From: Chara braunii
Taxonomy: Eukaryota > Streptophyta > Charophyceae > Charales > Characeae
DNA: 55,095 nucleotides
Direction: 5' to 3'
Assembly: GCA_003427395.1 (NCBI GenBank)
Contig: BFEA01000065.1
Location: forward strand, 640,848 to 695,942
The translations under genes were made by a program, and so were the position numbers. Shown piece after piece: positions 1 to 9,060 of this stretch (position 1 is its first letter; every line of letters begins with the position of its first letter). The notes under the pieces were generated by a model, which ran no database searches, had not been told where the DNA came from, and saw only the letters and a program-made list of their open reading frames with translations.

Positions 1-66
<66 letters not shown>
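1..66. repeat. (GA)n microsatellite
   Basis: A pure GA dinucleotide run opens the window and is cut by its edge. No gene is seen in it. Confidence 0.97.
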
Positions 67-67
<1 letters not shown>

Positions 68-425
68 GCTTGATTAACTTCCAGATGAGCCAGATTCTCC
101 TTCCCCCCGACCTTCTCGGGCCATGGTTCCCAGCACCTGAATAATCATGAATACCGACTGCAGCGTCGTATGGCGATGCCCAGGCCATCAAAACTCGTTT
201 CTGGAAAATGAAACAACCCGTTGAATGAATATCTGACTCATTTGCATCAGGCTGCTCAGCTCGTATCCAGCTCAGATAAAGTATTCGAGGATTGCAGTTT
301 TTGTGGTGGCTTTTCTTCCACTTCCCTTAAGCGAGGCACTTCTTGAACGTATGACCTCAGCAGTCATCAAGGTGTGTGTTGTGACCTGAGCTAATGATAA
401 GCAAGGTCTGTGCTGCGAACGAACA

Positions 426-461
<36 letters not shown>

Positions 462-613
462 CAGGTAGTTTTTCCTGTTTCCAATGGTACTCTGGAAAGA
501 ATCCAAGAGCAGAAGATCAAAGCATTGTGAATGCTCACAATTCGAGGCCTCTTCTTGATGCTCAGAGTGTGATGACTCTAGCAGCGCGTACACATACACA
601 TGCGAACAAGACA

Positions 614-704
<91 letters not shown>

Positions 705-1831
705 CGATCACAACGGGTTGGGCTTGGCTGTGACTTGCCCAAATCAGGCTACTAGTATGATATATGTGAGTTTTAAGAAGGGTTGCCGCTGCATCCTGCC
801 ACGGTTTGGCTGACCTTCCAGGACTGTGATTTGACTGCTCACAAGCCCAGTGGCCAGCCTGGAAATTGTGAATGGAATGTGGTGGCCGTTGGCGGTCGGG
901 CCCCCTTAGTCTGACGTTGTGGATATTGTGAATGGGGCTGTGTGCCCTCATGGTTTGAGGTCATGTTCTTGATGGAGCTGGTGCGTGACACGTGCCTGGG
1001 TGGAGTTATATGTGTGTGTGTGGTGTAAGGTAAGGACACTACAGCCATCCATATATGTGTGTGTGTGGTGTAAGGTAAGGACACTACAGCCATCCATAAA
1101 TGTGTGTGTGGTGTAAGATAAGGACACTACAGCCATGCAGGGGTGAGGTGGATATCACGAACGGTATGGTTCCATTTTTTACATGGTGCCATGGCTGTAG
1201 TTAAGAAACTTGGCTCTTGGGGTGAGGGTGCCGCTTTGAATCCGTGCATCCATGGAGGAGGTCCAAGGCTGGGAATAGTACTGACTGACTGTGATGTGGC
1301 TGCACTGACTTCCATGATGTGGCTACCCTCATAGGCCCATGATCTGTTTGAGTGGATCTGGGTGTTACTGGTAACATCTGACCAGTCAGTCACTGGCTTG
1401 GTGAAGCCTCTCAATTGACAATGATGCTGATATGCTACGGGGCCACAGAAGATTATCCCCAATCCCATTCCACAGTTGGCAGTCTGCAGACGTACATGGC
1501 TGACTGGTTGCCAAAAATCTGTGGCTGCCGTAAAATTGGGTAGTAATCATCACTGTTGTAATGGTGACATACTGGGTGGTAATCACGATCGCTGTTGTAA
1601 TGTGACATAATTCAGGTAATTGTCAATGGTTTCTGTGCATCTTGGGCTTGTGATTTTTCTGTTCCTCCACCTTTGGTCTTCTCCTTTTCCAAGTCTCTCC
1701 GTTGTTGTTGAAACTGCATATAGCCAATATGTTGAGTTTTAAACTAGTTTGTTTCTTTAAGATGAGTAGAGGTGGCCATATTTTTCCCCTCGACTGCTGT
1801 TCATTTGATTGAATGAGTGCCGTCTTTGCAG
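67..1831. other. Non-coding stretch with microsatellites
   Basis: No recognisable coding sequence. It contains a (TG)n run at 429-460 and a compound (CA)n/(GA)n run at about 614-702. Open frames crossing these runs are repetitive translations (Cys-Val, Arg-Glu) and are not taken as genes. A short imperfect repeat around TGTTGTAATG is seen at 1530-1610. Confidence 0.8.
1009..1136. repeat. 46-bp minisatellite, three units
   Basis: Three tandem units of about 46 bp, each a TG-rich start followed by GGTGTAAGGTAAGGACACTA and CAGCCATCCAT. The last unit has single-base changes and a shorter TG run. No coding role is evident. Confidence 0.9.
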
Positions 1832-1993
1832 CAGCGGACTCAGAGGGAAAGGGTTAGTGTACGCTGCATCCACTGATGTGGAAGGGCAGGTAGATGAAAC
1901 AGCAGCCTCGTCTTCTGCTGCAATTGCATCAGATGATGGCTCCACTTCAAAATCCGAGACACAGTTTATGTCTGACGTGGCAAGTCTTATAAA
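1832..1993 (+). CDS. Possible exon of an unrecognised host gene
   Basis: An open frame here encodes an acidic Ser/Ala/Asp-rich peptide containing TDVEGQVDE and SETQFMSDVASLI. It is preceded by a pyrimidine-rich stretch ending in TTTGCAG, usable as an acceptor, and ends exactly at AAA/GTAAGA, a good plant-type 5' splice site. Seen: open frame and two splice-like borders. Inferred: a genuine internal exon. Further exon-like pieces downstream (2459-2635 after GGTGCAG; about 2899-2959 between GGACAG and GTGAGT) are open too, but their phases do not join convincingly. No protein family is recognised and this could be chance. Confidence 0.3.
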
Positions 1994-1999
1994 GTAAGA

Positions 2000-3328
2000 G
2001 GTTATTCCTGTCCATACCTCAGCGCTTCTCCCTCACCTGTTATTTTTCCTTCTCTCCCTGATTGCCCTTCTCTCTTTCTCTCTTAGAAAGTAAGATGTTT
2101 TCTTCCTCTACTCGCACACCTTAGGCGTTTCTTTCTCCCTCTCTCCCTTCTTCCCTGTCTTATTTCTTCTCTCTCTCCTTCTCTCTCTCTCTCTCTCTCT
2201 TTTGTTATCTTTGTAAGGCAAGGTGGAGGGGGAAGACGAGAAGGACGAGGGAAGAGTGGGGTGTGCATTTCACATTCGAAATGCCATCTCTGCATGGGTA
2301 CAACCACAATTGTACTTGCCCTGTTTCTGGGCATGAGCATAATTTTGCGGTCCTCCACCAGGCGCCTGTGGGACCGAGTAGGTATACAATTACAGATAGG
2401 GGTTGGGTAGTCCATTAAGTTAAACGGGTTGTGAGAGTAGATGATGGTGTAGGTGCAGTGGAAAGGAGGCGAGGAGTTGGACCAGCAATTCGTCACAAAA
2501 GACGATGCCTCGAATGTCTATGCATGGACAAGGATGGACCCAGCAATCCCGCTGCAACCGCCAAAATATTTTCCAGATATGTTCCCCCCGCAAGCAAATG
2601 CAATAGTTCAGCCACAGTGGTTTGGGAAGGAGTAGGGGCAACATCACCAAGCGGGGCTATGCCAGAGATGATACTTTCAATATGGCGGTCAGCAGCAGAC
2701 TGAAGAGGCAACAACGGATTGTTCTGTGGGGGGCTGGAACTGGAAAGGGGTGAAAAGCTATAGCGGTCATTCTCAGGCTATCCTCATTAAAAGAAGGCTA
2801 CAAGTCGGGTGATGGGACGGGGTATAGCTGGTATTAATGCTGAAGGCATCTTCTTCTTTTAGTATCATATTATGTTAATCTGTTCTCTCATGGACAGGAG
2901 CCTCAGTTTTGACGTTGGCGTCTCTTGGGAATGAAAACGAGGGGCTGTTGTCACTAATGTGAGTTTGTCCATAGTGTTTATTGATCATTCGGATCATTTG
3001 AATCTTATCATCTTATTATGTTATCTTCATTATGGCGATTTGTTTATTCTATTCTAAAATTCTTACCAACTGTAAGATATCTCATCTGATTGCCCTGTGC
3101 AATTTGCATTTCTAGTGGCTGCCTTCTTTCGCTGTCATACTGTGTGACTCTTGCAAGCAATTGTGTCAATTGCGCTACACACACGGAGTTGCCTCTTCGA
3201 AAGAGTGGCAGTAGTGTATCTCGCCCACATATGTGGAGAGAAACACGTGTAATATCTCTGCTGACGTGGACATCAGATCCTTTTTGTGAAGGTATCAAGA
3301 ATCTTTAACCGTGCGGAAGTACCCGACA
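2000..3328. other. Non-coding or unrecognised stretch, CT-rich in part
   Basis: A CT-rich low-complexity block lies at about 2040-2205, ending in a (CT)n run. An open stretch at 2453-2635 reads as a Pro-rich peptide and overlaps another open frame (2431-2703). Neither can be assigned. From 2704 to 3328 nothing recognisable is seen apart from the weak exon-like piece noted with the 1832-1993 entry. Confidence 0.5.
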
Positions 3329-3642
3329 GCGCACGGCGGGCCAGAAGATTGTGCATGTCGTACAAGGGCACGTCATTGCCTTGCGTGCTGCTTGATCTTA
3401 TTGATATGGGTGTTCGATTTTGTTGCACTACTGCTTGCGAAGTAGCCTGATTGAAGGCTCGACAGTACAGTGATTTTGTTGCACTGCGCACGGCGGGCCG
3501 GAAGATTGTGCATGGCGTACAAGGGCACGTCATTGCCTTGTGTGCTGCTTGATCTTATTGATATGGGTGTTCGATTTTGTTGCACTACTGCTTGCGAAGT
3601 AGCCTGATTGAAGGCTCGACAGTACAGTGACTTTGTTGCACT
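3329..3642. repeat. Tandem 157-bp duplication
   Basis: Two units, 3329-3485 and 3486-3642, are nearly identical (a handful of substitutions). Each begins with GCGCACGGCGGGCC and ends with GATTTTGTTGCACT or GACTTTGTTGCACT. The block lies directly upstream of the Penelope-like element's ORF1 and may be part of its 5' region, but no copy is seen at the 3' side, so it is not a terminal repeat pair. Confidence 0.93.
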
Positions 3643-3772
3643 GGAAAGACCAATCTTGTATTTCTAGTTGCACTGAATCAAGGGTTGTAGGCGGTGAACG
3701 ACAATTTGGAAGATTGCGTAATAGGGTGGTTAAGGCTACGTCACTTGCGCCGTCACCCGTCTCTTTTCACTC

Positions 3773-3801
3773 GTTTGCATGGTTGGATGCACCTAACACA
3801 C
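3773..3801. repeat. 29-bp segment shared with 8959-8987
   Basis: GTTTGCATGGTTGRATGCAC and the next nine bases occur here and again at 8959-8987 with one mismatch. One copy lies about 80 bp before ORF1 and the other about 205 bp after the predicted hammerhead cleavage site. This suggests related sequence at both ends of the Penelope-like element. Confidence 0.8.
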
Positions 3802-3878
3802 TGCATACACGGAGTAACCGTTGTAGAGGTTAGACTACGTTACGTGTGGCTTCGTACCATTTGCTGTTGACATCCACG

Positions 3879-5033
3879 ATGGCTTCGACTTCGAGTGTAC
3901 GCACTTGCTATAACTGCGGAGATCTGAATCATTTCGCTTGATGGTGCTCTCATAAGACTGCGACGACGAATGTGAATCGTACTGCTGTTACTACTGGACG
4001 GACTCCTATCCTTGCTCTTCCGCCCCCTTCGACGTCTGTTCCTCCTCCTCCTCCTCAGCCGAATGTTGGAGTTGTATCTGGAAGCAGCACTGGTCAATAC
4101 TCTAAAGGAACAGGGTGGACCAATTTGAACCAGCGTGTCGTCGTACTTGAGGACTCTGTGGGAAAGATGAAAGCATGGTATGATGCGGCCTAGTGAAGGA
4201 AGTAGCACGTAGAGAAGAAGAAGAGAAAGTAAGGAAGGAGAAGGGAGAAGAAGAACGTCGATTGAATGAAAAGAGGGAAAGGGAAGCAGACGGAGAAGGA
4301 AGAAGAAGAACGTCGATTGAATGAAAAGAGGGAAAGGGAAGCTCTCAACAAGAAGCTCCACGATGCGATGAATGCTAGGCTAGATGAGATGTACGAAGTA
4401 GTACATGGTCAGAAGCGCAGTGGTAATGACGGCGCGCCTACGATGGAGAAGCTATTGAAGGAAATTGAGAAGTTACAATTGGCGCAGAGTACGGTAGTCA
4501 GGAACGATGGTGCTTCTACGAGTAGACCTCCTATTCGTGATGATGCACTGCTTGCTAAGATGATGCAAGAGCATGAGGATATGAAGGGGAAACTTGAGAC
4601 GGCAGCGGTGGTTAACAAACGCGTGGAGTTGTTGGAAGAGTCAGTCAAGGCGGTTAAACAGCAACATGAACATGCACTGCAGGAGGCAGAAATTTGGAAG
4701 AAGGAGGCACTTCGATATGGTAATAAGCGGAGCTGGTTGGCAACGTCTCTATCGTCTCAACTGAAGATGCCCTTAACTACACCCCGGAAGTCAACCTTGG
4801 AGAGACCTTTCGTTGACCCAAATCAGTTGGCACAATTGCATACGTTGGAAGTCAACGCTCTTAAGGAGATGCGACTGCAGGAGTTGAACCGGCGATGCGA
4901 GGCCGAACAGGAGAATGCTCGACTGAAAGAAAAACTTGCTAAGCGTGATGCAGAACGAGAGGCACCGAAGTCCGTCTTCCAACAACGTTTGGATGCAGCA
5001 GGTGGTTCGGTTGCGAAGAGTGGACGCGGATAG
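3879..5033 (+). pseudogene. ORF1: zinc-knuckle and coiled-coil protein, broken
   Basis: The start is ATG at 3879. Residues 10-23 form a CX2CX4HX4C zinc knuckle (CYNCGDLNHF at its start), interrupted by an in-frame TGA at 3939 before its last Cys. A Pro/Ser-rich linker follows, then a TAG at 4191. A 55-bp duplication (4246-4287 matching 4301-4342) shifts the frame, after which 4266-5033 is open for 255 codons. That part is highly charged, Glu/Lys/Arg/Leu-rich and reads as a long coiled coil. Zinc knuckles and coiled coils in a first ORF usually serve nucleic-acid binding and multimer assembly of retroelement RNPs. It lies just upstream of the GIY-YIG/RT frame. Downstream, 5034-5250 continues in other frames with a basic, SAP-like stretch (KKKKDDLVGICMKEGIKYST), suggesting that ORF1 or the next ORF extended through it. 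Confidence 0.75.
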
Positions 5034-5258
5034 CCAAAGGGTCGTGAGAAAGGGACATTTTCTTAAGAGAAGCTCGAAAAGAACTTGGCAAGAAGAAGAA
5101 AGACGACTTGGTGGGAATTTGCATGAAAGAGGGGATCAAGTACAGTACCGTTGGGTGTACAGAAAGAAAGCGGTTGTTCACGAGGTATCGAAGGATACCG
5201 GTGATGACAATAAGGATGATGGGAGGGACTTCGCAGATTCTTAGGGTCCCTCCCGAGC

Positions 5259-5740
5259 GTGACGCGTTTGTGGTTGATAGCTAATGCTTGTGTTCGATTT
5301 CGCTCCACTTCTATTATTAATCTTCGATGTAAGAAGGTTGATGCTCTTTTTAGAGTGGTGGTAGTTGCTTTGATCTTATGTGGTTCGATTTCTTGGGCAC
5401 AAAAGTTGTCTTGCTTTCTGAAGTGGTGGGTTGATGGAGAAGTTATCAGTGGTCTAGTTGTGTATGTAGTGGTCTCACCCTGGCATCGGCACCTGTACAT
5501 GGGAAGTACGACTCAAGATTTGGGTACTAGATGGGTAGAGCACGTGTATCGGACATGTAGTGATACGTTAAGTGGTAAGGGAAGGAGGAATGAACGCTTG
5601 TACTGTTGGCTTCGTTGATGTGGTGCGGAGAGATATGTTGCGATTCCTAATTGTGGTTGCACGAAGGAAGATTTGATCGGTAATGATCGTTTTTATATTC
5701 GATTCAGCGGCATTGAATGCCAAGGATTGGCCTAGGAAAG
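5259..5740 (+). pseudogene. GIY-YIG nuclease-like domain of the Penelope-like element
   Basis: In the frame open at 5259-5618, residues 68-95 carry the pattern VYVVVSP...YMGSTTQDL...RWVEH, matching the GIY, YIG and following Arg/His positions of the GIY-YIG endonuclease fold. After an in-frame TGA (5616-5618) the same frame continues with RFYIRFSG. A frameshift near 5703 then leads into LNAKDWPRKGKRRR in another frame. An RFYIR...LNA sequence is how the C-terminal part of such domains normally ends. In Penelope-like elements this nuclease is thought to nick target DNA for primed reverse transcription. Here it precedes the RT rather than following it. The usual catalytic Glu is not obvious (the sequence there reads IGNDRF), so activity is doubtful even apart from the breaks. 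Confidence 0.72.
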
Positions 5741-6775
5741 GTAAGCGACGACGATTGGGACAAAGGGAGAGGGTGCAGAGAAAAAAGAGATCCGGGTTGG
5801 CTGTGACTTGTGTTGTCCATAGTTCTGTGTTATCTTTTCGTGCCTCGTGTGGAGTTTCATCTTCTAATCTGCTTCGCATACTTAATTACTGTCGAGATTG
5901 CTCGATTAATCGGGTGGTGGTTGTCTGTCGTGGTGGTCCATTGTTGGTAGATAAGTGGAAGGTACTTTGCAGATGTTATGGGTTGTCCATAGTTGCATTC
6001 CATGGTGACAGAGATCAGTTGAGGTGTTCGAAAGGATGACTGGTTGACGGCGCTGTAGTAGTGTTTGAATTGGTTGTCCCATTTTGTAACAGATCTTTGA
6101 AGTTGAAAGCTAGTTTGGTTCAGTTGCTCAGTCATCCTACGACACGAAGACAGTTGGTTTCTTGGGAATTCAGTCAGTTGGTTTATGATTTTTCTGCCGT
6201 TTGGTGTTTTCAAGACAAACGTACTCGTAGCAGATTATGTATGATTCTTTCTAGTGAGATTTGTAAGTAGTTCGGCATTAACGTCAGACAGAGGTCAGTA
6301 ATTCGCGTGGTCTATGATGATTGGTATTGTAAGACGACCATATGAAAGGTGTTTGCTCATATGATTCGCAGATTACATATCGAACCAACATGGAAGGACA
6401 TGTTAGTGACGAATGCGTGTGGTGTGGTGTAAGAACAAATCAGTGGGTGATTTGGTGCAGAGCTTTCGGAAAGTGGTTAGGAGTGGTGACTATGCATGTC
6501 GATGCTACGATGCTGATGCATTGTTCCCTCGGGTTGATGGGCATGTTTCGTTTCGCGTCAGTTCCGTTGACTTATTTCCTTGTTGTATGTAGAACTTAAA
6601 GAACGTGCTGCGACCAGTGGAGATGAATCATTTGTCGCACCTCAAATGACAAATCCTTGGCTCCTTCAAATCCTATGATATTTTTCCTCCGTTACGGCTG
6701 GAGTCGTCCGACGATGATATCTTTGCCTCATGCCTTCTTGATAGGAAACCGGCGGTATCACTTGACTTTGAGTGC
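5741..6775 (+). pseudogene. Frameshifted linker between GIY-YIG and RT
   Basis: Open pieces in changing frames (to 6039; 6061-6270; about 6300-6420; 6342-6599) connect the nuclease to the RT. The codon texture resembles the flanking coding parts: Arg/Trp-rich, with phrases such as DKWKVLCRCYG, TRRQLVSWEFSQLV and PTWKDMLVTNACG. Cys-rich pieces near 6410-6600 could be a degraded zinc-binding motif. No named domain is identified. It is best read as the N-terminal extension of the Penelope-like polyprotein, broken by several indels. Confidence 0.5.
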
Positions 6776-8161
6776 ATGGGGTTTTATGAAGGGGTAGTTA
6801 ACCAGCAGTTGCCTCGGTTATGCAACTTGGTATGTTGTCCTATGGACCATAATCTCGGAGATACCTTTGTTTGCTGCCCTGTGGTATATGGTGATGGTAT
6901 GCAACAACTATTTCTCGAGAACAATTCCTTTATGCTCGTGTCTGAACCAGAAACTGATGTGTTGGCTAACTTGGCTAGTAGTAAGGCGCAGTATGAAGAG
7001 CATAAATTTTGTAAGTTTGGAAAATGGAACAGACACGTCACATTTGGGAATGCCTACTGTTTGCCGAAACACAAGGATGTGAATCGGTGGCGTCCAATTT
7101 GCCCATCACATTTTGAGGGGTCTGTTATGGGAGGAAGACGTGTTGTGAGAGCGGTTAACTATTTGTTACCGGAGGATATGCATTTCAATATGAAAAGCAT
7201 CGCCGATATCATGAAGAGGATTGATGGTTTTAACAAGAAATTGACGAATGACGAATTACTTGTGGGAGGATTTTTTGACATCAAGGAGATGTTCTCTAAC
7301 TTACCTCATTTCTTCATTTTGCGCGCTGTTTGATAGATCTTGGATTACTGGATCAGCGAAGGTTTCTTTGCAGTGTTGGTTCGCATGCGCGACCGAGTTG
7401 TCAGATTGACAAGAGCAAAGGGTGAATCTGGTTGGGTTCGGCTAAGTTTCTCGAAGATTTTTGAATTCGTTCGGTATGATCTGGACATTTCGTATGTCCG
7501 TGTGTCAGGGAGATTATTTTGACAGATCGTGGGAATTACCATGGGGAATACAACAAGCCTTGCATTAGCTTGTTTACTTTGTGCTTTTAATGAATTTTTA
7601 TTTTTATCTTCCTTGAAGATGCAACGGAAGTTGGTGTATGGATACAGGATTGTGGATGATGTATATTTTTTCGTCAAATTCCGGGTGTCAGATCATCTCT
7701 CTCAGACGGTGGCTGATCGAATTATGGAGGAGTTTCGATCCTGTTATGATAAGGCACTTGATCTCGTACAGACTAATGTGTCGCAGGAGTGGGAGTTTAT
7801 TGGATGTGGGATAATGATTTTGACTGATCCTTGCAAAGTAGTATGTATGGCAAAACACAAGAATCAGGAAGGTGAGGTCAATCGACCGCTTATCTTCCAA
7901 AGCATCCAAGACTTCTCATCTTTTTCGTGCAAACAACAAAAGCTTGTTGTTATTGGTTCCTTTCTACACCGTGCCAGAACGTATACCTCCATTCCAGGAC
8001 TTGAGTTTCCCTTTTTATTCATGCTGAAGCACGAACTATGGTTGTGTGGTTATCCTGATTGCTACTTTGACAAAACTTTGATCAATTTCTCGCGGAAGTT
8101 TGCTCATTGCGGGGAGCATTGGATTCCAATCCTTACGAATTGGGGACGTTTTATGAGATGA
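6776..8161 (+). pseudogene. Reverse transcriptase of the Penelope-like element
   Basis: A single reading frame runs through the region, broken by TGA 7331, TAG 7334 and TGA 7520. Recognisable RT motifs in order are: KDVNRWRPI (about residue 100, finger region); GGFFDIKEMFSNLPH (motif A, Asp codon at about 7277, resembling the FD..SLFTN signature of Penelope RTs); GITMGNTTSLALA (motif B, from 7529); YGYRIVDDVYFF (motif C with the catalytic DD pair at about 7655-7660); and a C-terminal thumb to 8161. The RT would copy element RNA at a nicked chromosomal site. The frame starts before 6776, since related text is readable from about 6620, and no unambiguous start codon is seen. The active-site Asp residues are kept, but three stops preclude a full-length product. 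Confidence 0.8.
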
Positions 8162-8704
8162 GGAAGTGATGTTGTCTCTTGTTGTTACAGTCGGGCATGG
8201 AGATAGCTCGGAGTTTTTTCCGTAGGCTTGCTGTGGGGTCGATTGCTATGGACGCGATGAAACACAACACATTTCGGGTGGACGATGGTCCTGGGTTCTG
8301 CAGTTTGTTTAGGTCCCGGGACTTGGGGTTTCTGGTCCCGGGGCTTACTTTATCGGACCACATGATATGATCTGCGGGTTTCAGTCTCGGGGTCTGCATA
8401 TTCGAAAGTTGGTATTAACCCGCACGTTTCGGTCCCGGGGTCTGAAGAGTTGTAAGTCGGTATTAACCCGCGAGTTCCAATCTTGGGGTATATGCTTTTT
8501 GGTCATTGATACTGTGTTCCAGTCCTAAAGACTGTTTCGGCGGAAGGTTGGAGGTTCGAAACTCGGCCTTAACTGCGGTACGTGGAATTGTGTAAACGTT
8601 TCTATTCTTGACATTTTCTAGGGTCATTGAGTCGATCTACAGTTTCAAGTTAGAACACTGGATATAAAAGAGTTACGTCTACATTAGCTAGACACCTCAC
8701 GACC
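8162..8704 (+). other. 3' untranslated part of the Penelope-like element
   Basis: Non-coding. It contains a diverged tandem repeat at 8374-8490 and a GGTTCGAAACTC stretch near 8550 that looks like an isolated Pol III B box without a partner A box. It leads straight into the hammerhead ribozyme. Confidence 0.6.
8374..8490. repeat. Diverged ~47-bp tandem repeat
   Basis: Units at about 8374-8420 and 8421-8468, plus a decayed third, share GGTTTCAGTCTCGGGGTCTG-like starts and GGTATTAACC ends. An earlier related piece (GTCCCGGGACTTGGGG) occurs at about 8313. Confidence 0.7.
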
Positions 8705-8766
8705 GATGAAGATCCCTGACGAGTGCTGGTGGCGGCCAGTCGAAACTATAGTCGGGTCATGCCATC
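8705..8766 (+). ncRNA. Type I hammerhead ribozyme motif
   Basis: All invariant core positions are present: CTGACGA at 8716-8722, GAAA at 8742-8745, and U-C at 8752-8753, the predicted cleavage being after C8753. Stem I pairs GATCC (8711-8715) with GGGTC (8754-8758), followed by an internal loop and an outer helix GATG (8705-8708) with CATC (8763-8766). Stem II (8723-8741) has a G-C closing pair, a small irregularity, then CTGG/CCAG around a 6-nt loop. Stem III is only A-U, C-G with a TATA loop (8747-8750). Such tiny stem III type I hammerheads are known from Penelope-like elements and plant retrozymes, where they process tandem transcripts, often as dimers. It sits 0.55 kb after the RT. Confidence 0.85.
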
Positions 8767-9060
8767 TGTACTTCATTCTGATTTTTTGCAGTTGCGTCCG
8801 GGAGAACTTCTTTTATCCTGGTGTTTTTCCTCCTCTCCTTTTTCTTCTTCTTCTTCTTCTTTTTTTTCTTCGTTTACTTCTTCTTCCTCTTCCTCTTCTT
8901 TTTCTTGGTCATTTGGTGATTTGTTGTGGATCGATGTTTGTATTGCTGCTACGCTGAAGTTTGCATGGTTGAATGCACCTAACACACATGTGAATAGAGT
9001 CAAGGTATCGCGATTGGTTGGTTGGGCTTGGCGGTGGTTGTGGGATTGCTTCCTTATTTG
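8767..9060. other. TTC-rich tract and shared 29-bp segment
   Basis: A (TTC)n-type pyrimidine tract covers about 8827-8911. The 29-bp segment at 8959-8987 matches 3773-3801 upstream of ORF1. It is probably the end of the Penelope-like element, or the start of a second, truncated copy. Confidence 0.55.

Larger units (their letters stand above)
3329..8990 (+). mobile_element. Decayed Penelope-like retroelement (GIY-YIG before RT)
   Basis: A plus-strand element made, in order, of ORF1 (zinc knuckle plus coiled coil), a GIY-YIG nuclease-like domain, a long frameshifted middle part, a reverse transcriptase and a hammerhead ribozyme. GIY-YIG nucleases joined to this kind of RT, and hammerheads in the flanking repeats, are hallmarks of Penelope-like elements; an N-terminal GIY-YIG is the arrangement described for the Naiad/Chlamys types. 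The borders given are approximate: no target duplication was identified. A 29-bp segment is shared between the region ahead of ORF1 (3773-3801) and the region after the ribozyme (8959-8987), as expected if both ends carry related pseudo-LTR sequence. Several stop codons and frameshifts make this copy inactive. Confidence 0.75.

Noticed and set aside
410-951. Open frames over the TG, CA and GA runs
   Set aside because: They translate to dipeptide repeats (Cys-Val, Arg-Glu, Leu-Ser) and exist on both strands, as expected of microsatellites.
3329-3642. The 157-bp duplication as LTRs of an element
   Set aside because: The units are directly adjacent with no internal region between them and lack TG/CA ends.
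8540-8570. GGTTCGAAACTC as a tRNA or SINE B box
   Set aside because: Isolated B-box-like word in the 3' part of the Penelope-like element without an A box.
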